From Bacteroidota bacterium (GTDB lineage Bacteria > Bacteroidota > Bacteroidia > AKYH767-A > OLB10): a stretch of DNA of 36,084 bases. The stretch lies in the NCBI GenBank assembly GCA_016721435.1, contig JADKIC010000034.1:1-36084 (forward strand). Reading direction: 5' to 3'. The position numbers were made by a program, and so were the translations under genes. The notes under the pieces are model-generated. The model had not been told where the DNA came from. It did no database searches and saw nothing but the letters and a program-made list of their open reading frames with translations. Shown here one piece after another: positions 26,604-35,057 of this stretch (the first letter of the stretch is position 1; each line of letters opens with the position of its first letter).

Positions 26604-28135
26604 CTAAACTTCTTTTCTCAGCCGTGCAACAGGTATATTCAATTGCTCTCTATATTTCGCCACCGTTCTTCTCGCAATATTATATCCTGCTTTATTCAGA
26701 ATCTCGGCTAATTTTTCATCGGGCAATGGATGTTTTTTATCTTCATTGCCGATATGATCAGTGAGAATCTTTTTTATTTCTCTGCTGGATGCTTCTTCAC
26801 CGGTATCGGTTTGCAGACCTTCCGAGAAGAAGGATTTTAATAAGAAGGTGCCATAAGGTGTTTCGACATATTTGCTGTTGGCTACTCTGGAAACAGTAGA
26901 AATATCCAACCCCACCATGTCGGCAATATCTTTTAGAATCATCGGCTTCAGTTCCGTTTCATCGCCTTGCATGAAATAGTCTTTCTGGAAATTCATGATG
27001 GCTGTCATGGTGCTGAGCAAGGTATGTTGTCGCTGTTTGATGGCATCAATGAACCATTTGGCGGCGTCGATTTTTGATTTGATGAAGGTGACGGCTTCTT
27101 TGAGATCTTTATTTTTTTTGTCCTTGGAATAGGAGGAAAGCATCTCCTGAAAGGAACGGCTGATGCGCAAATCAGGATCGTTTTTCGAGTTGAGTGTTAA
27201 GTCCAGTTGATTGTCGCTCACCGTAAGAATAAAATCCGGAATGATCTGCTGACTCGTGCGTGTATCTTCCGCGGAACCTCCGCCCGGACGAGGATTCAAC
27301 AATAGTATTTCATGAATGGCTTCTTTCAGCTCTTCGTCATCTAAGGATAACCCTTTTTGAATTTTCTCGTAATGTTTTTTCGAGAACTCTTCCATGTATT
27401 CTTTCAGAATGCGGTAAGCCACATCGTTAGGAGCCTGGTCGTGGTGCTTTCTTTCCAACTGCAACATCAGACATTCCCGCAAATCACGTGCGGCAATACC
27501 GGGAGGATCCAGCGTCTGAATGAGCTTTAATGTATCTTCCAGTTCTACAACCGTCGTTTGAATATTTTGCGTGAAGGCGAGATCATCTACTATGGCTTCC
27601 AGCTCACGGCGTAAATATCCATCATCATCTAAACTTCCGATGAGATGTTGCGCCAGCATGTAATGATGATCATCAAAAGGTAACATACTCAGTGTGGCGA
27701 GCATATTGTCCTGGTAAGAAACGCTGACAGTGATCGGTGTCTCCGGCCGTTCATCATCGGCAGAAGAATTATTGGCATTCAGTTTATAATAGGGAACATC
27801 ATCGTCCACAATATAATCCGCTATATCTACATCTTCATTGCGTATTGCTTCCTGCAAGGCATCTGCCTCCGCTTCTTCGGGACTTTCGTTGCGTTCTTCT
27901 TTCTCGCCGCTATCTTCATCTACTTCGTTGAATTCATCTTCCGCATCGTCCTCTTGCTGTACTTCCTCTTCTGCAATATCGTCGGGACTCCTTCTTCCAG
28001 AGCAGGATTGATTTCCAATTCTTCCTTAATGCGTTGTTCGAGCGCGGCTGTAGGCACTTGCAACAACTTCATGAGCTGAATCTGTTGCGGAGATAGCTTC
28101 TGTAGTAACTTCTGATGTAATCCTAATCGTTGCAT
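26604..28135 (-). CDS. rpoN: RNA polymerase sigma-54 factor (one frameshift)
   Basis: Alternative sigma factor that needs AAA+ enhancer-binding activators; directs RNA polymerase to -24/-12 promoters. About 510 residues after repair. Region I (activator-responsive) is QRLGLHQKLLQKLSPQQIQL followed by MKLLQVPTAALEQRI. An acidic region II (EEEVQQEDDAEDEFNEVDED) precedes the core-binding domain (LAQHLIGSLDDDGYLRREL, GIAARDLRECLMLQL). The HTH (LKDIADMVGLDISTVSRVAN) and the diagnostic RpoN box (ARRTVAKYREQLNIP) lie near the C-terminus. The frame breaks at 27984-27986: three C on the coding strand where four would join ALEEGV to PDDIAEEEVQQ. Since both halves are perfectly conserved, a sequencing slip is most likely. 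Upstream on the same strand is asnS, a pairing I know from other Bacteroidota, here separated by ~380 bp of repeats. Confidence 0.95.
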
Positions 28136-28514
28136 AATTTTCTGACTTCGAAATTAGATAAAGAAGACCGGAAAAACAGGGAATTTGGGTAAAAGTATTA
28201 CTGCTTTACGTAAAAGATTATTATTGAGATGAAATTTTCGCTCGCGATGGAGGTTAATTCAGAATTCAGAATTCAGAATGCAGAATTCCCCCTACCCCCC
28301 CCATTGTTTCGCTAGATAGGCTCGAAATGAAGGAGAATTCAGAATGCAGGTCCACGTTTTATCCTTTTGCTTGTCCGTTCGTTACGAGGCGGCAAGGCTC
28401 CGTCAGATGTAAGCCTCCACCTGTTTCACAATAGTCCTTCAAAACCCCGTATTCTAAATTCCTCTTTCAAATTTCTACATTCAAAATTCTGAATTCTGAA
28501 TTCTTAATTCTGAA
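28136..28514. other. Repeat-rich gap between asnS and rpoN
   Basis: No gene. Contains a 17-bp copy of the ATTTTCGCTCGCGATGG element (28234-28250, reverse complement at 35058-35074). It also has heptad repeats in opposite orientations at its two ends (28255-28288 and 28486-28517), a second partial copy (GAATTCAGAATGCAGG at about 28336), and homopolymer C-runs (28286-28303). Immediately upstream of rpoN no TAnnTTTG box was found. Confidence 0.7.
28255..28288. repeat. Heptad repeat (TCAGAAT)n, inverted relative to the asnS copy
   Basis: TCAGAAT x3 plus GCAGAAT (28259-28286), preceded by TAAT. Opposite orientation to the 28486-28517 copy, so the two could pair across about 200 bp. Confidence 0.85.
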
Positions 28515-28517
28515 TTA
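28486..28517 (-). repeat. 7-bp tandem repeat fused to the asnS stop codon
   Basis: Identical over 32 bp to 1319-1350, including the TTA that is the reverse complement of the asnS stop codon. Just upstream (28451-28485) lie degenerate relatives (ATTCTAAATTC, CTACATTCAAA). Confidence 0.9.
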
Positions 28518-29900
28518 AAACTCCGCGTTCTTCGGCGTCCTCGGAAAAGGAATCACATCCCTGATATTCTGCATCCCCGTCACAAAAAGGACCAATCGCT
28601 CAAAGCCGAGACCAAACCCTGCATGCGGACATGTTCCAAACTTCCTCGTCTCCAAATACCACCATAAACTTTCCTCATGAATGCCCATCTCCTTGACACG
28701 CGCTAAAAGTTTATCGTAATTTTCTTCCCGCTGTGAACCGCCAATGATTTCTCCGATCCATGGAAACAGGACATCCATCGCGCGCACCGTTTTACCATCG
28801 TCATTCTGCTTCATGTAAAATGCTTTGATATGCTTCGGGTAATCAGTGAGAATAACAGGTCCTTTAAAATGTTCGACTAAGTAATTTTCATGTTCCTTTT
28901 GTAAGTCCGTGCCCCAATCAACTTTAAATTCAAAATCCTTACTTTTTGGCTCGAGTATAGAAATGGCATCAGTATAGGTCAATCGCGTAAATGGTTTTTC
29001 CACCACCGACGATAAGCGTCCTAGCAATTCCTTATCATACATATTATTCAAAAACTCAATATCGTCTTTGCAATGCTCCAGTGCATATTTGACAAGATAT
29101 TTCAGCATGTCCTCTGCAAGATCCATATTGTCCTGAATCTCGTGGAACGCCATCTCCGGTTCTATCATCCAGAATTCGGCGAGATGTCGGGGTGTATTGG
29201 AATTTTCCGCTCTGAATGTCGGTCCGAAGGTGTAAACTTTTCCCAATGCCATCGCTCCAAGTTCTCCCTCTAATTGTCCGGAAACAGTGAGGTTGGTTTC
29301 CTTTCCGAAGAAGTCCTGAGCGTAGTCGATAGCTCCATCGGGAGTACGTGGAGGAGCGTTGAGATCAAAATTCGTCACATGAAACATCTCTCCTGCACCC
29401 TCTGCATCGGAACCGGTGATGATGGGCGAGTGGAGGTAGAAGAAGCCGCGGTCGTTGAAATATTTATGAATGGCAAATGCTAAGTGATGGCGAATCCTCA
29501 ACACAGCACCAAACGTATTTGTCCGGGGACGCAGGTGAGCAATTTCGCGCAAGAACTCGAGGGTATGACCTTTCTTCTGTAGCGGATAGGTTTCCGGATC
29601 TGCTTCACCATACACCAGCAATTCTTCCACCTGCATCTCTGTCGCCTGTCCTGAACCTTTCGACTCCACCACTGCTCCTTTCGCACGGATACATGCCCCG
29701 GTACTGATAGACTTTAACAGCTCCTCACTAAAAGCGTTAGGGTCTATCACCAATTGTAAATTGTGAATTGTGCTTCCATCGTTGAATGCGATAAAGGCCA
29801 CATTCTTATTGCCGCGTTTTGTCCGCACCCAGCCCTTGGCAATGGCGTTTTTTCCGATGGATGAAGCGTCAAGTAAATCTCTAACTGCAGTATGTTCCAT
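28515..29900 (-). CDS. asnS: Asparaginyl-tRNA synthetase, class II
   Basis: Charges tRNA-Asn with asparagine in the cytoplasm. 461 residues, the usual length. N-terminal OB-fold (about 15-100; AIAKGWVRTKRGNKNVAFIA), then the class IIb catalytic core: motif 1 (HKYFNDRGFFYLHSPIITGS), the asparaginyl signature GAGEMFHVT, motif 2 (GPTFRAENSNTPRHLAEFW) and motif 3 (GFGLGFERLVLFVTG) with the C-terminal IRDVIPFPRTPKNAEF. The acidic insertion with DAPP/NAPPRTP is typical of bacterial AsnRS. ATG at 29900; no promoter box recognised in the 120-bp gap upstream. Intact. rpoN follows on the same strand. Confidence 0.97.
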   Translation of the reverse strand: MEHTAVRDLLDASSIGKNAIAKGWVRTKRGNKNVAFIAFNDGSTIHNLQLVIDPNAFSEELLKSISTGACIRAKGAVVESKGSGQATEMQVEELLVYGEADPETYPLQKKGHTLEFLREIAHLRPRTNTFGAVLRIRHHLAFAIHKYFNDRGFFYLHSPIITGSDAEGAGEMFHVTNFDLNAPPRTPDGAIDYAQDFFGKETNLTVSGQLEGELGAMALGKVYTFGPTFRAENSNTPRHLAEFWMIEPEMAFHEIQDNMDLAEDMLKYLVKYALEHCKDDIEFLNNMYDKELLGRLSSVVEKPFTRLTYTDAISILEPKSKDFEFKVDWGTDLQKEHENYLVEHFKGPVILTDYPKHIKAFYMKQNDDGKTVRAMDVLFPWIGEIIGGSQREENYDKLLARVKEMGIHEESLWWYLETRKFGTCPHAGFGLGFERLVLFVTGMQNIRDVIPFPRTPKNAEF

Positions 29901-30021
29901 AATCTAATTTCCTGAAATAAAAGCGTTTAGCAGATATAGCCATCGCTTTTTCAGCCCTGCAAAGGAAAGCGTTTTTGAGCATGGAATCAAGGCGAATGAC
30001 GAAGTAGCGGAGAAAATCAAT

Positions 30022-30633
30022 TTATAAGGAAGTTATTGCCTTATGAATGTTATGCTTTATTTCATCCCAGGAAACAGTTTCAGAAACATAAACGACATCA
30101 GGATCTGATTCCGCATCATCAAAAAAACTCAAACTCCGCACGACCATCAGCTCATTTCCATCAAAGAACCTTCGTGAATAAAATGCGATGATTTCTTTCA
30201 GACTAAATCTTTTCAGGAGAAAATACAAATCAACGAAATCTCTTCTTCTTCCTCTTCCGGCAATTGCATGCAATTTCATCGCGGCAATATCTTTCAAACC
30301 GGAAAGCCGGAGGTTTTGCTCTAATACAGGACTTTCAATGGATGGATAAGGATGTCTGATAAAATCCACTTTAATGTTATTCATCAGTAAAACTAATATA
30401 CGGGGAGATTGAGAAATTATTTCAAGCTTGCCGGTATTTTCAATGGCATGCAGAATCATTTCATTGGAAAAGTCGCCTTGCAAAAAAAAATCCAAATCGT
30501 ATGAAATCCGATGACCAATTTGCAGTGATAAAGCCGTACCTCCTGCTAAAGTGAAATTATTGAGCTCTTGAATGGAAGACAGTTTTTCCAATAAACTCAA
30601 AGTTTCCGGTGCTACTGTTTGTTGATATAGCAT
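30022..30633 (-). CDS. AbiEii/AbiGii-family nucleotidyltransferase toxin
   Basis: 203 residues. The nucleotidyltransferase core motif GGTALSLQIGHR...SYDLDFF carries the GG and the two metal-binding acidic residues (DLD), and KLHAIAGRGRRRDFVDLYFL is the second family signature. By family knowledge AbiEii-type toxins transfer nucleotides to RNA targets (tRNA in studied cases) and act in phage-abortive infection with a cognate antitoxin. Its start at 30633 overlaps the end of the upstream DUF6922 gene by 22 bp, so the two are translationally linked. The N-terminus MLYQQTVAPETLSLLEKLSS is typical for these proteins. Intact, unlike most neighbours. Confidence 0.9.
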   Translation of the reverse strand: MLYQQTVAPETLSLLEKLSSIQELNNFTLAGGTALSLQIGHRISYDLDFFLQGDFSNEMILHAIENTGKLEIISQSPRILVLLMNNIKVDFIRHPYPSIESPVLEQNLRLSGLKDIAAMKLHAIAGRGRRRDFVDLYFLLKRFSLKEIIAFYSRRFFDGNELMVVRSLSFFDDAESDPDVVYVSETVSWDEIKHNIHKAITSL

Positions 30634-30872
30634 TTGAATTCATTTAAAGGAACATTCAAAACCAGACTTAGGAAATGCACCGACTTAATATCCAATTCCC
30701 GTTCATTTTTCATTTCTTCAGCAATGCGGTCCCGACCATAATAATTCAAAACTTCCTTCCATTCCAACCATTTCCCAAACATGACAACCCTTGAAATAAT
30801 ATAACGGGCATGCTTGTCATAATCAAGTTTTTGAGGGTCAGTATCCCAAAAAAGTGCGCTATTCAGGTTCAT
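30612..30872 (-). CDS. DUF6922-type small protein, probable antitoxin partner
   Basis: 86 residues from ATG 30872. The block FWDTDPQKLDYDKHARYIIS, then RVVMFGKWLEWKEVLNYYG and a C-terminal FLSLVLNVPLNEFKCY, matches the DUF6922 pattern that commonly sits directly before AbiEii toxins in Bacteroidota. Genes overlap by 22 bp. Antitoxin role is inferred from position and gene order; I see no classical DNA-binding motif. An upstream in-frame TTG at 30878 lies inside the -7 box, so ATG 30872 is preferred. Confidence 0.8.
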   Translation of the reverse strand: MNLNSALFWDTDPQKLDYDKHARYIISRVVMFGKWLEWKEVLNYYGRDRIAEEMKNERELDIKSVHFLSLVLNVPLNEFKCYINKQ

Positions 30873-30875
30873 GGT

Positions 30876-30883
30876 CAAAGATA
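30876..30883 (-). promoter_or_regulatory. -7 box TATCTTTG for the toxin-antitoxin pair
   Basis: Exact TAnnTTTG on the minus strand, 3 nt before the ATG of the DUF6922 gene. No clear -33 TTG. Would produce a leaderless mRNA. Confidence 0.45.
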
Positions 30884-30953
30884 GAATTTAGTCACTAAAA
30901 CTATTTTCCTAAAGATTTGTTAATTCCTTCAACTCCATATCATAAAGAAAGAG

Positions 30954-30985
30954 TTGAGCCGTTCCCCTACAATTCCTTAACTTTG
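30954..30985 (+). promoter_or_regulatory. Promoter of dxs: TTG-N21-TAACTTTG
   Basis: TTG at 30954-30956 and TAACTTTG at 30978-30985 are 21 nt apart, within the 17-23 nt spacing known for Bacteroidota housekeeping promoters. The dxs ATG lies 14-20 nt downstream. Best-formed promoter in the window. Confidence 0.6.
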
Positions 30986-30999
30986 TAACCATTCCCCCG

Positions 31000-32896
31000 A
31001 TGCCCATGCAACAGGTACAAGCCGGACCATTACTCGATAAAATAGTACTTCCTTCCGATCTCAGGAAACTCTCCGAAGATCAATTGGAGTTGGTTTGCAA
31101 GGAATTGCGGCAGTATATCATTGATATTGTTTCGGTTAACGGCGGACATTTTGGCGCTAGTCTGGGCGTGGTAGAGCTGACAGTGGCCCTGCATTATATT
31201 TTAACACTCCTCAGGATCAGATTGTATGGGATGTCGGCCATCAGGCTTACGGTCATAAAATTCTGACCGGCAGAAGGAGTCTTTTTCACACCAATCGTAT
31301 TTATCAGGGCATCAGTGGTTTTCCGAAGCGTTCGGAGAGTGAGTACGATACTTTTGGTGTTGGTCATAGCTCAACTTCCATTTCTGCGGCCTTGGGTATG
31401 GCAGTGGCTTCCCGCTTGAAAGGCGATAAAAAACGTCAGCATATTGCCGTGATCGGCGATGGTGCCATGACAGCAGGATTGGCGTTTGAAGGGCTCAACC
31501 ACGGAGGAGTGGAGGATTCCAATCTTCTCGTTATCCTCAATGACAATTGCATGAGTATTGACCCCAATGTGGGCGCTCTGAAAGAATATCTCACCGACAT
31601 CACCGTGAGCCGTACCTACAATAAAATGAAGGACGAGGTGTGGAAGATGCTCGGAGTTATTTCCAAGTTTGGACCCAATGCGCAAGCGATCGCTCAGAAA
31701 GTAGAAAATGCCATGAAGAGCGCCTTGCTCAAGCAGAGTAATATGTTTGAGTCGCTCAAGTTTCGTTATTTCGGACCTATTGATGGTCACGATGTGAATC
31801 ACCTGGCGAAAGTGCTGAACGATTTAAAAGAAATTCCCGGACCTAAGATTTTGCATTGTTTAACAGTGAAAGGAAAGGGGTACGAGTTGGCCGAGAAGGA
31901 TCAAACCAAATGGCATGCGCCGGGACTCTTTGATAAAATCACCGGCGAGATTGTAAAGCCGACAATAGAAAAACCTCAGCCTCCAAAATATCAGGATGTC
32001 TTCGGACATACCATTGTGGAGTTGGCGGAGATGAATAATAAAATTGTAGGGATTACTCCCGCGATGCCGTCAGGGTGTTCGCTCAATATCATGATGAAGG
32101 CACTTCCCGATCGTGCATTTGACGTAGGTATTGCCGAGCAACATGCAGTCACTTTTTCCGCAGGGATGGCCACGCAAGGTATGATTCCATTTTGTAATAT
32201 CTACTCCAGCTTTATGCAGCGTGCCTATGATCAGGTGGTGCATGACGTGGCCTTGCAGAATTTGCACGTGGTTTTTTGTCTCGACAGAGGTGGTTTAGCC
32301 GGTGCAGATGGACCAACTCATCACGGTGCCTTTGATCTGGCTTTCTTCAGATGTATTCCCAATATGGTGGTCTCTGCTCCAATGAACGAACAAGAATTAC
32401 GCAATCTGATGTACACCGCTTCTCATGCAGGCATGGGACCGTTCTCTATTCGTTATCCGAGAGAAATGGGGTCATGGTCGATTGGAAAACCCTTTGAAGC
32501 CATTCCGGTAGGGAAGGAAGAAAGATTCGCGGAGGAGAGAAGGTGGCCATTCTCACCATCGGACATCCCGGCAATTTCGCTGTAGAAGCCTGTGATAAAT
32601 TAGCCGAAGAAGGATTGTACCCGGCGCACTTTGATATGCGTTTTGTGAAACCTCTCGACAGTGCATTACTCCATGAAATTTTCAGTGAGTTTAAATCCAT
32701 CATTACAGTGGAAGATGGATGTATTCAGGGCGGATTTGGAAGTGCAGTCGCTGAATTTATGATTGACAATCATTATCAGGCGCAAATCACCAGACTTGGT
32801 ATTCCGGACAAATGGATTGAACACGGAGAGCAAAAAGAACTTTACAGGGAGTGTAATTTTGATGCGAAAGCCATTATGGAAACAGTGAGGAGATGA
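31000..32896 (+). CDS. dxs: 1-deoxy-D-xylulose-5-phosphate synthase (two frameshifts)
   Basis: First enzyme of the MEP isoprenoid pathway: condenses pyruvate and glyceraldehyde-3-phosphate using thiamine diphosphate. About 632 residues after repair. Motifs: GGHFGASLGVVELTVALHYI, VWDVGHQAYGHKI and DTFGVGHSSTSISAALG; the ThDP-Mg motif GDGAMTAGLAFEGLNHGG ending in NDN; the transketolase-like DVGIAEQHAVTFSAGMA; and the C-terminal domain VAILTIGHPG...VEDGCIQGGFGSAVAEF. Frame 1 breaks at 31199-31202 (TTTT, five needed; restores FNTPQDQIVWDVGHQ) and frame 2 at 32516-32517 (GG, three needed; restores VGKGRKIREGEKVAILTIG). All motifs are intact, so a functional gene with sequencing slips is most likely. 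Start ATG 31000 or 31006. Convergent with purN. Confidence 0.95.
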
Positions 32897-32925
32897 TGCC
32901 GGAGAAAGAACCTGCCTGAAGAATT

Positions 32926-32958
32926 TAATTCAGAATTCAGAATTAGGAATTCAGAATT
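32926..32958 (+). repeat. Heptad repeat after dxs
   Basis: TAAT followed by TCAGAAT, TCAGAAT, TAGGAAT, TCAGAAT, starting 30 bp after the dxs stop, in the same orientation relative to the gene as the copies behind nrdA and asnS. Confidence 0.85.
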
Positions 32959-33073
32959 GCTGAGGCAGATATCTAGAGTACATGTCATTCAGCAAGAAAT
33001 TGCTTCCAACCATAAATTAAATCCATGTTGAAATTTTAGAATCGAATTTAAAGTTAGCAGAACTTGTGGCAGA

Positions 33074-33641
33074 TTATTGCAATTGCAGAATAGTTTTCTC
33101 CACCACCTCCGGAAAATGTTCCGCTTCAAGTTTTGCAATTTTTCGGCTATGCGTTGCGGTGAGTCGGATTTCTCCAATGTGACCTTGAACTGAGCGATGA
33201 TATCCCCTTCGTCATACTGCTCATCCACATAATGAACCGTAATTCCTGTCTCCGCTTCACCCGCCGCGGCAACTGCTTCGTGTACATGCATGCCATGCAT
33301 TCCTTTACCGAACTTAGGCAGGAGTGCGGGGTGGAGGTTGATGATGCGTTTCGGATAGGCGGCAACGATAGCCAGAGGAATGAGGCGCAGATATCCCGCC
33401 AGCACGATAAAGGTGATGCCATGATCCTGAAATAATTTCAGTAGTGCCTGTTCGTCCTTACGGGTTCACTCGTGAGATGGATGGCCAGGACCTTGTGCGC
33501 CCGGGCTATGTCGTAAACCCCAGCCGTTGCGCGGTCGCATGCTATGAGGCGTATGCGTGCGGATGGGTGATGTTTGAAGTATTGGCAGAGACGATCCGCG
33601 TTGCTTCCCTTTCCCGATGCCAGTATGGCGATTTGCTCCAT
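33074..33641 (-). CDS. purN: Phosphoribosylglycinamide formyltransferase (two frameshifts)
   Basis: Transfers a formyl group from 10-formyl-THF to GAR in purine synthesis; cytoplasmic. About 189 residues after repair. N-terminal IAILASGKGSNADRLCQYF is the PurN nucleotide loop. The central GITFIVLAGYLRLIPLAIV, the catalytic-site region RIINLHPALLPKFG, and HVHEAV...GITVHYVDEQYDEGDII (with the catalytic Asp in the DEGDII area) follow. The frame breaks at 33462-33464 (three C on the coding strand, four restore PRKDEQALLKLFQDH) and at 33139-33143 (five A, six restore EKIAKLEAEHFPEVVEKTIL). The repaired stop is at 33074-33076. Start ATG 33641 (MEQIAIL). The gap to dxs carries a heptad repeat. A small membrane protein gene lies 60 bp upstream on the same strand. 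Confidence 0.92.
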
Positions 33642-33701
33642 GATGCAAAGCAATGAAGCTTGATGTCAATTCCAAAATGCGACGACTTAGTTTTTTCATA
33701 A

Positions 33702-33884
33702 TTAGTTGGTGAGTATTGATTTGATAACAGTTACAATATGAACGTTGTTCTGAACGATATAGCTGGCAGTCGCTTTCTCGGCCGTATCCGCCTTCGCCCT
33801 CGGGCCTACAATCAGGAAGATCACTGAAAGCAGGATGAGCACAGCAATGAAGATTCTTTTGTGATTGTGCTGGTGTTTCTTCAT
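33702..33884 (-). CDS. Small single-span membrane protein, function unknown
   Basis: 60 residues from ATG 33884: basic, His-rich N-terminus (MKKHQHNHKR), one transmembrane helix (IFIAVLILLSVIFLIVG), then a polar tail (AKADTAEKATASYIVQNNVH). Topology would be N-in. A longer frame reaches 33935 but its extra N-terminal residues look non-conserved. No known family. Sits upstream of purN on the same strand, so may be co-transcribed. Moderate confidence that it is translated, based on the clean signal/TM pattern and charge bias. Confidence 0.45.
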   Translation of the reverse strand: MKKHQHNHKRIFIAVLILLSVIFLIVGPRAKADTAEKATASYIVQNNVHIVTVIKSILTN

Positions 33885-34440
33885 AGTATTTTCTTTGTTG
33901 AAGGCAAGATAGAGCCGCATCCACTTTTTAGTCATCTCCCTTTGATGAATGCAGTCTCACGGATGGTGAAAATGGAATTAGCAGGTACGAACGGAGGATT
34001 TAATGATGTGTAGGCTTGCAGTTGCAAGAATTAGCTTCTTATCCCTTCGTCGGAGAAGGGGAGCGTTCGGATAAGTGCCGGAGGAATGGATAACCGGAAG
34101 GAAAATCCCTCATCTTTTGCATTAAAATGAGAGTAAATTTATTCCTTGCTGACGAGGAAGGAGTAAGGAAGAGGAGTCGGTTTTGATGTTATATGATGAT
34201 TTTGCCATTTCTTCTATCATCGACTTCGCAGAATCATGAAAATAAGCCGATTAGGAGCTCGTTTTAATTCAACCAGCTGATTTTGGGCCGGATTTGAAGC
34301 AGCAAAGATCGATTATTTATTTTGCAAGTAATAGATATTCAATGAAATACATCAGACTTTAACCGAACGCACAATAATTTGTACTAACGTATGCCCTATA
34401 CTAAATTTTTATATTTTAGTCCTACCTAAAAATCAACCCA
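33885..34440. other. Intergenic region, nothing definite
   Basis: About 550 bp without a credible gene on either strand. A small hairpin CCCTTC-GTCGGA-GAAGGG lies near 34045-34062. The right end is AT-rich upstream DNA of the HNH-type gene without an exact TAnnTTTG match (nearest are ATAATTTG and TATATTTTAG). Confidence 0.4.
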
Positions 34441-34992
34441 ATGGTTAAGCCTCTAAAAAATGAAAAATGGAAAGTGATCAATTTCAGCAAGGGTATTTTT
34501 CGCTGCGAATATGCCGTTTCCGATCACGGACGACTTGTTAGTTATACCTCCAGTATTCAGGATGGTAATCTTTTGAAAGGAACCCTTATGGGAGGTTATC
34601 CGACTTTAAAATTAAAACCGGAAGGCAGGAACATGACCTTGTTCATCCACCGTTTAGTGGCCGAGGCTTTTATTCCGAAAAGAAGCAAAAATACGGGTTT
34701 GTCATTCACCTGAATTACAATAAAGAAGATAACCATGTCCGCAACCTGCGTTGGTCGACCAAGGAAGATATGGAAAAACACCAGCAGAAAAGTCCTGCCG
34801 TGTTGGCCTATCGTTCCCTCAACCGCAAGAAAAGGACATAAGCTCACAGATGTCGTCGTGAAAAAATCAAACAAATGATCAACGACAAAGCGAGTAAAAC
34901 CATGAAACAAATCGCTGATCATTTTGACATCAGCGAAATGCCGGTTATACCGTATCAAGAGCGGTGAAAACTGGGGACATGTAAAAGCATAG
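34441..34992 (+). pseudogene. NUMOD4/HNH endonuclease-like protein with C-terminal HTH (at least four frameshifts)
   Basis: About 185 residues when frames are joined. NUMOD4-like N-terminus: KWKVINFSKGIFRCEYAVSD followed by HGRLVSY. HNH_3-like core: GGYPTLKL, FIHRLVAEAFIPK, then in the next frame VIHLNYNKEDNHVRNLRWST (His-Asn-His-type metal site with NLRW). The C-terminal part is a phage-style HTH: LTDVVVKKIKQMI, MKQIADHFDISEM and a closing YRIKSGENWGHVKA. Slips at about 34690 (A5 versus A6), 34831, 34864 (A6 versus A7) and 34946. Family members occur in phages, homing elements and as orphan nucleases in Bacteroidota. Given the error pattern nearby, the true gene may be intact. Strong terminator right after the stop. 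Confidence 0.75.
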
Positions 34993-35030
34993 AACGAAAA
35001 AGCCGGCTGAACGGCCGGCTTTTTCGTTCT
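34991..35030. terminator. Bidirectional rho-independent terminator
   Basis: Perfect 17-bp arms AGAACGAAAAAGCCGGC (34991-35007) and GCCGGCTTTTTCGTTCT (35014-35030) around a 6-nt loop. GC-rich near the loop and A/T-rich at the base, so it serves both the HNH-type gene (+), whose stop codon it overlaps, and the converging Fic gene (-). Confidence 0.92.
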
Positions 35031-35057
35031 ATGGCGATAAAGAGAAGACGCCGCTCC

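Noticed and set aside
26398..26607. Plus-strand ORF encoding SSHHR repeats
   Set aside because: Created by a 15-bp (five-codon) tandem repeat; no start context, no family, and it overlaps the 3' end of rpoN on the other strand.
31000..32896. Two separate genes or a pseudogene in place of dxs
   Set aside because: All three pieces form one uninterrupted Dxs when a single T and a single G are added to homopolymer runs; sequencing slips explain it better.
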